From NCBI RefSeq assembly GCF_000730425.1, contig NZ_CP008896.1, positions 4,960,001 to 5,024,000 of the forward strand: a stretch of 64,000 bases of DNA. The letters are read 5' to 3'. Positions 56,717 to 64,000 of the stretch are shown piece after piece. The position numbers and the translations under genes were made by a program. How positions within the stretch are numbered: the stretch's first letter is position 1; the number at the start of each line of letters is the position of its first letter. Source of the DNA: Pseudomonas fluorescens (GTDB lineage: Bacteria > Pseudomonadota > Gammaproteobacteria > Pseudomonadales > Pseudomonadaceae). The notes beneath the pieces are model-generated. The model was not told the origin of the DNA, made no database searches, and saw nothing but the letters and a program-made list of their open reading frames with translations.

Positions 56717-58816
56717 TTAGATATCCATAGGTCGGTTGGCGGCTTGAATCGCGGTCAGGGCAATGGTGTAGACGATGTCATCCACCTGGGCCCCACGGGG
56801 CAGATCGTTCACGGGTTTGCGCAAGCCCTGCAACATCGGGCCGAGGCTGACGCAGTCGGCACTGCGCTGCACCGCCTTGTGGGTGGTGTTGCCGGTATTG
56901 AGGTCGGGGAACACAAACACCGTCGCCTTGCCCGCCACCAGGCTGTTGGGCGCCAGTTGCCGGGCGACGTTTTCGTTGGCCGCGGCGTCGTATTGCAACG
57001 GGCCGTCGATCAGCAGCGAGCTTTGTTGTTCGTGGGCCAGCAGGGTGGCCTCGCGGACCTTCTCCACCTCCTCGCCACTGGCCGAGTCACCGCTGGAATA
57101 GCTGATCATCGCCACGCGCGGGGTGATGCCGAAGGCGGCGGCCGAATCGGCGCTTTGCAGGGCGATTTCCGCCAGTTCCGCGGCGCTTGGGTGCGGGTTC
57201 ATCACGCAGTCGCCGTACACCAGCACCTGCTCGGGGAACAGCATGAAAAACACCGATGACACCAGGGTGCAGCCCGGTGCGGTCTTGATCAGTTGCAGGG
57301 CCGGGCGGATGGTATTGGCGGTGGAGTGAATGACCCCGGACACCAGGCCGTCCACCTCATCGAGGGCCAGCATCATTGTGGCGATCACGACGGTGTCTTC
57401 CAGTTGCTGCTCGGCCATCGGTGCGTTGAGGCTTTTGCTCTTGCGCAGTGCCACCATCGGTTCGACATAGCGCTCGCGGATCAGGTCCGGGTCAAGAATC
57501 TCCAGGCCTTCGGGCAGTTCGATGCCTTGGGCGCGAGCCACGGCCTCGACATCGGCCGGTTTGGCCAACAGCACGCAACGGGCGATTCCCCGGGCCTGGC
57601 AGATGGCGGCGGCTTGCACGGTCAACGGCTCGCTGCCTTCGGGCAGCACAATGCGCTTGTTGGCCGCCTGGGCGCGCTGGATCAACTGGTAGCGGAACAC
57701 CGCCGGCGACAGGCGCATCTCCCGTGGCGTGCCGCAACGCTGGTGCAGCCAGCGCGCATCCAGGTGACTGGCGACGAAGTCGGTGATGATCTCGGCCCGT
57801 TCACGGTCATCAATCGGAATTTCCTTGTTCAGGCTGTTGAGCTGGTTGGCGGTGTCGTAGGAGCCGGTGCTCACCGACAGCACCGGCAACCCGGCCTGGA
57901 ACGCGCCGCGGCACAGATCCATGATGCGTGGGTCGGGCAGGGTGTCGCTGGTCAGCAGCAGGCCGGCCAGGGGCACGCCATTGATCGCGGCCAGGCTGAC
58001 GGCGAGGATGATGTCGTCGCGATCCCCTGGCGTCACCACCAGTACGCCGGGCTTGAGCAACTCCACGGTGTTGCGCATGGTGCGCGCGCAGATGATGATT
58101 TTGTTCATGCGCCGGGTTTCATAGTCGCCGGCGTTGAGTACCTGCGCGCCCATCAGGTCGGCCACGTCGCGGGTGCGTGGCGCATTGAGTTCCGGTTGGA
58201 ACGGGATACACCCCAGCAGTCGGAAGTCGCCACTGCGCAGCAACGGCGAATGCTCCTTGAGGCGCGCGGCGAACACTTCCATGCTTTCGTCGGTCTGCAC
58301 CTTGTTGAGAATCACGCCGAGCACTTTCGGGTCTTTTGGGCCGCCGAACAGTTGCGCCTGCAATTCCACGCGCCCGGACAATTCGGTCAGTACCTCGTTT
58401 TCCGGGGCCGACACCAGGATCACCTCGGCATCCAGGCTTTTTGCCAGGTGCAGGTTGACCCGCGCCGCGTAGCTGGCGCTGCGGGTTGGCACCATGCCTT
58501 CGACAATCAGCACGTCCTTGCCCACGGCGGCCTGCTGATACAGGGTGATGATTTCTTCGAGCAGCTCATCGAGCTGGCCATCACCGAGCATCCGCTCGAC
58601 ATGGGCCAGGCCCAGTGGTTGCGGTGGTTTCAGGCCGTGGGTTCGGGCCACCAGCTCAGTGGAGCGCTCCGGCCCGGTGTCGCCAGGGTGCGGCTGGGCA
58701 ATGGGCTTGAAAAAGCCGACTTTCAGCCCGGCCCGCTCAAGGGTACGCACCAGCCCAAGGCTGATGGAGGTCAGGCCCACACCAAAATCGGTGGGCGCGA
58801 TAAAAAAAGTCTGCAT
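56717..58816 (-). CDS. pta: Phosphate acetyltransferase
   Basis: 699 residues of the long type: N-terminal P-loop-like BioD/DRTGG domains (TDFGVGLTSISLGLVRTLER) and C-terminal PTA_PTB domain (about 370-695, LDPDLIRERYVE... VNDLPRGAQVDDIVYTIALT). Interconverts acetyl-CoA and acetyl phosphate. ATG at 58816 chosen over 58837 since MQTFFIAP begins the typical domain. Confidence 0.95.
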   Translation of the reverse strand: MQTFFIAPTDFGVGLTSISLGLVRTLERAGLKVGFFKPIAQPHPGDTGPERSTELVARTHGLKPPQPLGLAHVERMLGDGQLDELLEEIITLYQQAAVGKDVLIVEGMVPTRSASYAARVNLHLAKSLDAEVILVSAPENEVLTELSGRVELQAQLFGGPKDPKVLGVILNKVQTDESMEVFAARLKEHSPLLRSGDFRLLGCIPFQPELNAPRTRDVADLMGAQVLNAGDYETRRMNKIIICARTMRNTVELLKPGVLVVTPGDRDDIILAVSLAAINGVPLAGLLLTSDTLPDPRIMDLCRGAFQAGLPVLSVSTGSYDTANQLNSLNKEIPIDDRERAEIITDFVASHLDARWLHQRCGTPREMRLSPAVFRYQLIQRAQAANKRIVLPEGSEPLTVQAAAICQARGIARCVLLAKPADVEAVARAQGIELPEGLEILDPDLIRERYVEPMVALRKSKSLNAPMAEQQLEDTVVIATMMLALDEVDGLVSGVIHSTANTIRPALQLIKTAPGCTLVSSVFFMLFPEQVLVYGDCVMNPHPSAAELAEIALQSADSAAAFGITPRVAMISYSSGDSASGEEVEKVREATLLAHEQQSSLLIDGPLQYDAAANENVARQLAPNSLVAGKATVFVFPDLNTGNTTHKAVQRSADCVSLGPMLQGLRKPVNDLPRGAQVDDIVYTIALTAIQAANRPMDI

Positions 58817-58876
58817 GCGAGTTCTCTGGAGGTGCATGGCTTCGGTGGCGCGCTATGGCTGCGCGCCGACCGGGAA

Positions 58877-59089
58877 TCAAGTGCCAAGGGTATCGTTATC
58901 CGGGCGCTGCGCACACCAGCCACAGGCAAAGGGCTGGCCTATTTTTGCCAGGCGTTGCGCCGGATCCAGCACCCAGCCCCGGGATTGCCAGGGCGGCTGG
59001 TGGCGCAGGTGCTGCGTATGGCCGCAGGACAGCGCGGCGACCCAGTGGCCGTCCGCGTCCTGGTGAAATCCGACGACCGTCGGGTCCAT
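58877..59089 (-). CDS. DUF3565 family protein
   Basis: 70 residues, MDPTVVGFHQDADGHWVAAL and paired Cys (SCGHTQH, CGWC) suggest a small zinc-binding protein. The pattern fits DUF3565; function unknown. ATG at 59089 chosen as the only start consistent with the family pattern. Confidence 0.8.
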   Translation of the reverse strand: MDPTVVGFHQDADGHWVAALSCGHTQHLRHQPPWQSRGWVLDPAQRLAKIGQPFACGWCAQRPDNDTLGT

Positions 59090-59183
59090 GGATCGACTCC
59101 GTCTGTCCGGGTTGTGTTCGCTTTCGGGCAAATCCTTGTTTAGACTTGTCCGTTCTTCATTCTTATGCAAAAGGTCTCGCCCC

Positions 59184-59669
59184 ATGCCGATCGCCGCCAA
59201 CAAGGCTGTCTCCATTGACTATACCCTGACCAACGACGCCGGTGAGGTCATCGACAGCTCCGCCGGTGGCGCGCCGCTGGTCTACCTGCAAGGCGCAGGT
59301 AACATCATCCCGGGCTTGGAAAAGGCCCTGGAAGGCAAAGAGGTCGGTGATGAGCTGACCGTTGCCGTAGAACCTGAAGATGCCTACGGCGAGTACTCGG
59401 CCGAACTGGTCAGCACCCTGAGCCGCAGCATGTTCGAAGGCGTCGACGAGCTGGAAGTGGGCATGCAGTTCCACGCTTCCGCACCGGACGGCCAGATGCA
59501 GATCGTGACCATCCGTGACCTGGACGGCGATGATGTCACTGTTGACGGCAACCATCCGCTGGCCGGCCAGCGCCTGAACTTCCAGGTCAAGATCGTTGCC
59601 ATCCGCGACGCTTCCCAGGAAGAAGTGGCTCACGGCCACGTGCACGGCGAGGGTGGTCACCACCATTGA
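59184..59669 (+). CDS. slyD: FKBP-type peptidyl-prolyl isomerase SlyD
   Basis: 161 residues, FKBP fold (AVSIDYTLTNDAGEVIDSS, YLQGAGNIIPGLEKAL), inserted chaperone flap and short His-rich metal tail HGHVHGEGGHHH. Shorter tail than E. coli SlyD. ATG at 59184; longer frame from 59088 overlaps the divergent gene. Confidence 0.95.
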   Translation: MPIAANKAVSIDYTLTNDAGEVIDSSAGGAPLVYLQGAGNIIPGLEKALEGKEVGDELTVAVEPEDAYGEYSAELVSTLSRSMFEGVDELEVGMQFHASAPDGQMQIVTIRDLDGDDVTVDGNHPLAGQRLNFQVKIVAIRDASQEEVAHGHVHGEGGHHH

Positions 59670-59698
59670 TTGACGGCTACGGCCAGTCAGTTGAAAAG

Positions 59699-59724
59699 AA
59701 AGGCGCCTTCGGGCGCCTTTTTTG
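59699..59724. terminator. Rho-independent terminator after slyD
   Basis: 9-bp stem AAAGGCGCC (59699-59707) / GGCGCCTTT (59712-59720) around a TTCG loop, then a T-run. Confidence 0.93.
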
Positions 59725-59804
59725 ATTGGCGGCTATTCTTGCCGACTTGGCGGCTGTAATCTCGAATGGCCGTTACACAGAATATGGGAAATCTGGAGTT
59801 CGTC

Positions 59805-60287
59805 ATGAGTGCTTTCCACGACCTTAAACTCAAAGCCCTGGATGGTCAGGAGCTGCCTCTGGCGCCCTACAAGGGGCAAGTCGTGCTGGTGGTCAATGTC
59901 GCCTCCAAGTGTGGGCTGACCCCGCAGTATGCGGCGCTGGAAAACCTCTACCAGCAATACAAGGGCCAGGGCTTCACCGTGTTGGGCCTGCCGTGCAATC
60001 AGTTTGCTGGCCAGGAGCCGGGGACTGAAGAAGAGATCCAGGAATTCTGTAGCCTCAACTATGGCGTGAGCTTTCCCCTGGGCAGCAAGCTGGAGGTTAA
60101 CGGCCCTGACCGTCATCAGTTGTACCGCTTGCTGGCGGGTGAGGGCGCCGAGTTCCCTGGGGATATCACCTGGAATTTCGAGAAGTTTTTGCTGGGCAAG
60201 GATGGGCGGGTTTTGGCGCGTTTCTCCCCGCGCACTGCGCCTGATGACCCCACGATCATCCAAGCCATCGAAAAGGCCCTGGCCTGA
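59805..60287 (+). CDS. Glutathione peroxidase family protein
   Basis: 160 residues: peroxidatic Cys in NVASKCGLTPQY (about 37), Gln in CNQFAGQEPG, Trp in TWNFEKFL. Reduces peroxides, mostly with thioredoxin in bacteria. ATG at 59805. Confidence 0.95.
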   Translation: MSAFHDLKLKALDGQELPLAPYKGQVVLVVNVASKCGLTPQYAALENLYQQYKGQGFTVLGLPCNQFAGQEPGTEEEIQEFCSLNYGVSFPLGSKLEVNGPDRHQLYRLLAGEGAEFPGDITWNFEKFLLGKDGRVLARFSPRTAPDDPTIIQAIEKALA

Positions 60288-60290
60288 TCT

Positions 60291-60394
60291 GTGTAGAAGC
60301 CGGCTTACCGGCGATGACGCCCGAAAGCGCGCTTCGGGGTGGCAGTTGTATAACGTCACCGTTAACGAGCATCGCCGGCAAGCCGGCTCCTGCA
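60291..60394. repeat. REP doublet after glutathione peroxidase
   Basis: GTGTAGAAGCCGGCTTACCG (60291) and CATCGCCGGCAAGCCGGCTC (from 60370) in inverted orientation, related to 52591-52674. Confidence 0.75.
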
Positions 60395-60512
60395 GTGTGC
60401 TGTGTAGCTCCCGGCTTTTGCATATTAATCACTGAAATCAATAGTGCTATTCAGCACTGCCAGCGCTCCATATTATCCGTATCATAAAATTTCTCTCGTG
60501 CGGAGTGCTTCC

Positions 60513-61616
60513 ATGCCTGTCCAAGCCTTGTTCAAACCTTTCCAGCTCGGTGCACTGCAATTGCCGTCCCGTGTGGTCATGGCGCCAATGACCCGTTCGT
60601 TTTCCCCTGGTGGCGTACCCAATTCCAAAGTGATCGAGTACTACCGCCGCCGCGCGGCGGCCGGCGTGGGCCTGATCATCACGGAAGGCACGGTGGTGGG
60701 GCACCAGGCTTCCAACGGTTATCCGAATGTCCCGCATTTCTACGGTGAAGCCGCACTGGCGGGCTGGAAGAAAGTGGTCGATGCCGTGCATGCCGAGGGC
60801 GGCAAGATCGTCCCGCAGCTGTGGCACGTCGGCAGCGTGCGGCGCATCGGTACCGAGCCGGATGCCAGCATCCCGGCTTATGGCCCGATGGAAAAACTCA
60901 AGGATGGCAACGTGGTGGTCCATGGCATGACGGTCCAGGACATCAAGGAAGTGATTGCCGCCTTCGCCCAGGCTGCCAAGGATGCCCAGTCCATTGGCAT
61001 GGACGGTGTGGAAATCCACGGCGCCCACGGGTATCTGGTCGACCAGTTCTTCTGGGAAGGCAGCAACCAGCGCACGGATGAGTACGGCGGCAGCCTGGCC
61101 AACCGTTCGCGTTTTGCCATTGAGCTAATCCAGGCTGTGCGGGCTGCCACAGGTCCCGAGTTTCCGATCATTTTCCGCTTCTCCCAATGGAAGCAGCAGG
61201 ATTACACCGCACGCCTGGTGCAGACCCCCGAGGCGCTGGGTGAGTTTCTCAAGCCGCTGTCTGACGCCGGCGTGGATATTTTCCACTGTTCCACGCGGCG
61301 TTTCTGGGAACCGGAGTTTGAGGGTTCCGAGTTGAACCTGGCAGGCTGGACCCGCAAGCTCACGGGTAAGCCGACCATTACCGTGGGCAGTGTTGGCCTG
61401 GATGGCGAGTTTTTGCAGTTCATGGTCAACACCGACAAAATCGCGCAGCCCGCGAGCCTGGAAAAACTGCTGGAGCGCTTGAATAACGATGAGTTTGATT
61501 TGGTGGCCGTGGGTCGTGCATTGCTGGTCGACCCGGATTGGGCGGTGAAAGTACGTGAGGGGCGTGAAGGCGATATCCTGCCGTTCAGTCGTGAAGCGTT
61601 GACCACTCTGGTTTAA
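60513..61616 (+). CDS. Old yellow enzyme family NADH:flavin oxidoreductase (alkene reductase)
   Basis: 367 residues, FMN barrel (PSRVVMAPMTRSFSPGGVPN) and the conserved GVEIHGAHGYLVDQFFWEG with RTDEYGGSLANRSRF. Catalytic His plus Tyr pairing of OYE. Reduces activated C=C bonds. ATG at 60513; longer frame lacks SD. Confidence 0.93.
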   Translation: MPVQALFKPFQLGALQLPSRVVMAPMTRSFSPGGVPNSKVIEYYRRRAAAGVGLIITEGTVVGHQASNGYPNVPHFYGEAALAGWKKVVDAVHAEGGKIVPQLWHVGSVRRIGTEPDASIPAYGPMEKLKDGNVVVHGMTVQDIKEVIAAFAQAAKDAQSIGMDGVEIHGAHGYLVDQFFWEGSNQRTDEYGGSLANRSRFAIELIQAVRAATGPEFPIIFRFSQWKQQDYTARLVQTPEALGEFLKPLSDAGVDIFHCSTRRFWEPEFEGSELNLAGWTRKLTGKPTITVGSVGLDGEFLQFMVNTDKIAQPASLEKLLERLNNDEFDLVAVGRALLVDPDWAVKVREGREGDILPFSREALTTLV

Positions 61617-61635
61617 GTGGTGAATTGACGGGCGC

Positions 61636-61703
61636 CATCGCGGGCAAGCCCGCTCCCACAGGTTGATTGCATTCCAATGTGGGAGCGGGCTTGCCCGCGA
61701 TAG
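61636..61703. repeat. REP doublet before glycosyltransferase
   Basis: CATCGCGGGCAAGCCCGCTC (61636) and its inverted copy GAGCGGGCTTGCCCGCGATA (ending 61703). Clear full-core REP pair. Confidence 0.88.
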
Positions 61704-61709
61704 GGACCG

Positions 61710-62888
61710 TCAGGTCAGCTTCGAGCCGCCCGTCTCCATCAGATCCTCACCACAAGCCCCGCGCAGTTGGTGTTCAAACCGCTCGATGATCGCCGGCCAA
61801 CCCTGGCGACTGGCATGCTGGCGCGCATTCAGGCGCACCCGCCGCAAACTCTCCGGTTCTTCCAGCAACCAACAGGCAGCGTCGCAAAACGCATCCTCAT
61901 CCCCCGGCATTGCCACAGCGCCACTGTAGCCGTGGCGAATATGCTGGGTGGCGGCTGCCTGGTCGTAGGCCACTACGCCCAAGCCCGAGGCCATGGCTTC
62001 CAGCACCACGTTGCCAAAGGTTTCGGTGAGGCTGGGGAACAGAAACAGGTCCCCCGATGCATAGTGCCGCGCCAGCTCCTCACCCCGTTGCGTCCCGCAG
62101 AAAATCGCGGTGGGGAGGGTCGTTGCCAGTGCTTCGCGTTGCGGCCCGTCGCCAACGACGACCAGCGTCAGCCGACGCTGTGGATAAGTTGCCTGCAACG
62201 CCTCGAAGCAGCGTTTGAGCAAGCCGAGGTTTTTCTCCGGTGCCAGGCGTCCGACATGCATGACGGCGATATCGTCATTGCCCAGCCCCCATTGTTCACG
62301 CAGGGCATTGTCACGCCTGGCGGGGTGGAACAGTTGACTGTCTACGCCGCGCGATAACAGGTCCAGGCGCTCGAAGTGGCGGCGCTCCAGTTCCACGCGC
62401 TGGCTGACGCTGGGCACCAGGGTCAGGGTGGAGCGGTTGTGGAACCAGCGCAGGTAGTGGGTCAGGAGGCGGCTGAGCATGCCCAGGCCGTATTGGCTGG
62501 AATACTGCTGGAAGTTGGTATGGAAACCGCTGACCACACTGATCCCCAGGCGCCGTGCCGCACGCAGTGCCGACAAGCCCAGCGGGCCTTCGGTGGCAAT
62601 GTACAGCACGTCTGGACGCTGGCGTTTCCAGCGCCGCAGCAGTTTGTGCATCGAGGACTGCCCCCATTGCAGGCCCGGGTAGCCCGGCAGAGGCCAGCCG
62701 CGACACAGCAGCAGGCTGTCGTCACTGAGGCGGCTCAAGTCATCACCTTGGCGCGGGCGCACCAACTCCACCTGATGCCCGCGTGCGCGCAGGCCGTCAC
62801 ACAGGCGGCCAAGGGTGTTGGCCACGCCGTTGATTTCCGGTGGGAAGGTTTCGGTAATCAGGGTGATGTTCAAGAAGGCTGTCGTCAT
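61710..62888 (-). CDS. Glycosyltransferase family 4 (GT-B fold)
   Basis: 392 residues: N-terminal TETFPPEINGVANTLGRLCD, UDP/GDP-binding MHVGRLAPEKNLGLLKRCFE and EAMASGLGVVAYDQAAAT near the C-terminus. Retaining GT4 glycosyltransferase, similar to glycolipid mannosyl- or glucuronosyltransferases; acceptor unknown. Confidence 0.88.
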   Translation of the reverse strand: MTTAFLNITLITETFPPEINGVANTLGRLCDGLRARGHQVELVRPRQGDDLSRLSDDSLLLCRGWPLPGYPGLQWGQSSMHKLLRRWKRQRPDVLYIATEGPLGLSALRAARRLGISVVSGFHTNFQQYSSQYGLGMLSRLLTHYLRWFHNRSTLTLVPSVSQRVELERRHFERLDLLSRGVDSQLFHPARRDNALREQWGLGNDDIAVMHVGRLAPEKNLGLLKRCFEALQATYPQRRLTLVVVGDGPQREALATTLPTAIFCGTQRGEELARHYASGDLFLFPSLTETFGNVVLEAMASGLGVVAYDQAAATQHIRHGYSGAVAMPGDEDAFCDAACWLLEEPESLRRVRLNARQHASRQGWPAIIERFEHQLRGACGEDLMETGGSKLT

Positions 62889-62967
62889 GCAGCCAGTGTC
62901 GGTGCGGGCCGTGTCGTCATTGTGTCGTCACGATGACGGATTTGTGACGATGCGGCCCGGTAGTGGT

Positions 62968-63960
62968 TTAGTTGAACGGCGCAGGACGCGGGGTCTTGGC
63001 CGAGGACGGCGGCAGCATCGGCAACTTGAAGTCCGGCTGGTCACCGGTCAGCGTGTCGAGGAACGCGACAATCTGGCTCACCTCATCGGTGCTCAACGTG
63101 CGTCCCAGTTGCAGGCGCGCCATGACGTCCACTGCTTCGCTCAGGTTCCAGTAGGCACCGTCGTGGAAGTAGGGGTAGGTCAGGGCGACGTTACGCAAGG
63201 TCGGCACCTTGAACATCATCCGGTCCTGATCCTTGCCGGTCAGGCCGGCCACACCCTGGGCCGGGTTCTTGGTGGCATAGGGTTCGACCATGCCCATTTT
63301 CTGGAAGGTACTGCCGCCTACTGCCTCGCCGTTGTGGCACGCCACGCAGCCGATGCTCTTGAACAACTGGTAGCCTTGCGCCGCCGTGGCGCTGATGGCT
63401 TTTTTATCGCCCAGCAGCCAGCGGTCGAACGGGGCGTTGGGGGTGACCAGGGTTTCTTCAAAGGCAGCGATAGCATTGGTCACATCGTCGAACTGGATGC
63501 CGTCATCGCCATACACCTTCTTGAACGAAGCCTGGTACTGCGGGATCGAGCGCAGTACGTCCACGGCCAGGTCATGGGTGAAGCCCATTTCGCCAGGATT
63601 GGAAATCGGGCCGCCGGCCTGTTCCTGCAACGTTGCCGCGCGCCCATCCCAGAACTGCGCGACGCTCATGCTGGAGTTGAGCACCGTTGGGGAGTTGATC
63701 GGCCCCTGGTGCCAGTTGTGCCCGATGGAGGTGGGCAGATTGTCGCTGCCGCCCATGCTCAGGTTGTGGCAGGAGTTGCAGGAAATAAAGCCGGACTTGG
63801 ACAAGCGTGGGTCGAAGAACAATTGCTTGCCCAACTCGACCTTATTGGCATCGGTGATCTTCGCCGGCTGTACCGGCAGTATGGGCTCATTGGCGGCGGC
63901 GGCCCCCCAGGCCTCGCCGCCCAACATCAATCCGAACATCAGCATCAACGGTCTGTACAT
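62968..63960 (-). CDS. Di-haem cytochrome c peroxidase
   Basis: 330 residues: signal peptide ending about residue 22 (GEAWGAAAA), two haem sites CNSCH (about 58) and CVACH (about 203). Periplasmic reduction of hydrogen peroxide with cytochrome c. Complete, 40 nt before the window end. Confidence 0.95.
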   Translation of the reverse strand: MYRPLMLMFGLMLGGEAWGAAAANEPILPVQPAKITDANKVELGKQLFFDPRLSKSGFISCNSCHNLSMGGSDNLPTSIGHNWHQGPINSPTVLNSSMSVAQFWDGRAATLQEQAGGPISNPGEMGFTHDLAVDVLRSIPQYQASFKKVYGDDGIQFDDVTNAIAAFEETLVTPNAPFDRWLLGDKKAISATAAQGYQLFKSIGCVACHNGEAVGGSTFQKMGMVEPYATKNPAQGVAGLTGKDQDRMMFKVPTLRNVALTYPYFHDGAYWNLSEAVDVMARLQLGRTLSTDEVSQIVAFLDTLTGDQPDFKLPMLPPSSAKTPRPAPFN

Positions 63961-64000
63961 GGTGCGCTCCCCACAGGCTTATAGTTTTAATAACCATGTG

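Noticed and set aside
57293..59143. 616-codon frame on the plus strand
   Set aside because: Antisense of pta; His/Gln/Gly-rich without motifs.

Overview
The window looks like chromosomal DNA of a fluorescent Pseudomonas (P. fluorescens group). Supporting signs are high-GC coding with Pseudomonas codon use, an algW gene, a fused cysNC, a Pseudomonas-type order of hemA-prfA-prmC-moeB-murI and prs/tRNA-Gln/ispE/lolB, and REP-type inverted repeats in many intergenic gaps. No transposase, integrase, phage gene or CRISPR array was seen.

Layout. 1-4815: the visible part of an iron-dependent alcohol dehydrogenase behind an APC permease, a possible 33-codon gene, tRNA-Met and a fosmidomycin-resistance-type MFS pump. 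4854-23017: a complete Hrp1-type type III secretion system (T3SS). It has an ECF sigma factor (HrpL/RspL type) at one end and a sigma-54 activator (HrpR/S, RspR type) at the other. Between them lie the hrpJ-hrcV-hrpQ-hrcN-hrpO-hrpP-hrcQ-hrcR-hrcS-hrcT-hrcU operon on the plus strand and, on the minus strand, the operons hrpF-hrpG-hrcC-hrpT-hrpV and (pilin candidate)-hrpB-hrcJ-hrpD-hrpE. The regulatory cascade can be read directly: a GG-N10-GC sigma-54 promoter precedes rspL, two perfect hrp boxes precede two operons, and a slightly degenerate one precedes the third. A 57-codon ORF sits directly downstream of a perfect hrp box, in the slot where P. syringae carries the pilin gene hrpA. No effector, harpin, translocon or hrpK gene is visible.

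23402-35855: housekeeping genes (ychF, pth, rplY, prs, tRNA-Gln, ispE, lolB, a TPR lipoprotein, hemA, prfA, prmC, moeB, murI) and a PagL-like lipid A deacylase. 36316-47601: a probable light-responsive block. An eight-gene operon (DUF523/DUF1722, MerR-type regulator, photolyase, NTF2-like, SDR, FAD oxidoreductase, DUF1365, cyclopropane-synthase-like methyltransferase) is followed by a Trp-rich small protein, an FAD oxidoreductase, a TIGR01777 epimerase and ferrochelatase. TGTACA-N12-TGTACA direct repeats overlap the operon promoter and a related repeat sits at the divergent promoter, which suggests control by the cluster's own MerR protein (LitR/PplR type).

47642-64000: a TonB-dependent receptor with a DUF4198 partner, algW, a Nif3-like protein, cysD-cysNC, an acyltransferase with pta, DUF3565, slyD, glutathione peroxidase, an old yellow enzyme, a glycosyltransferase and a di-haem cytochrome c peroxidase. 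Functions are assigned by reading motifs and recalled family knowledge; no database search was possible.
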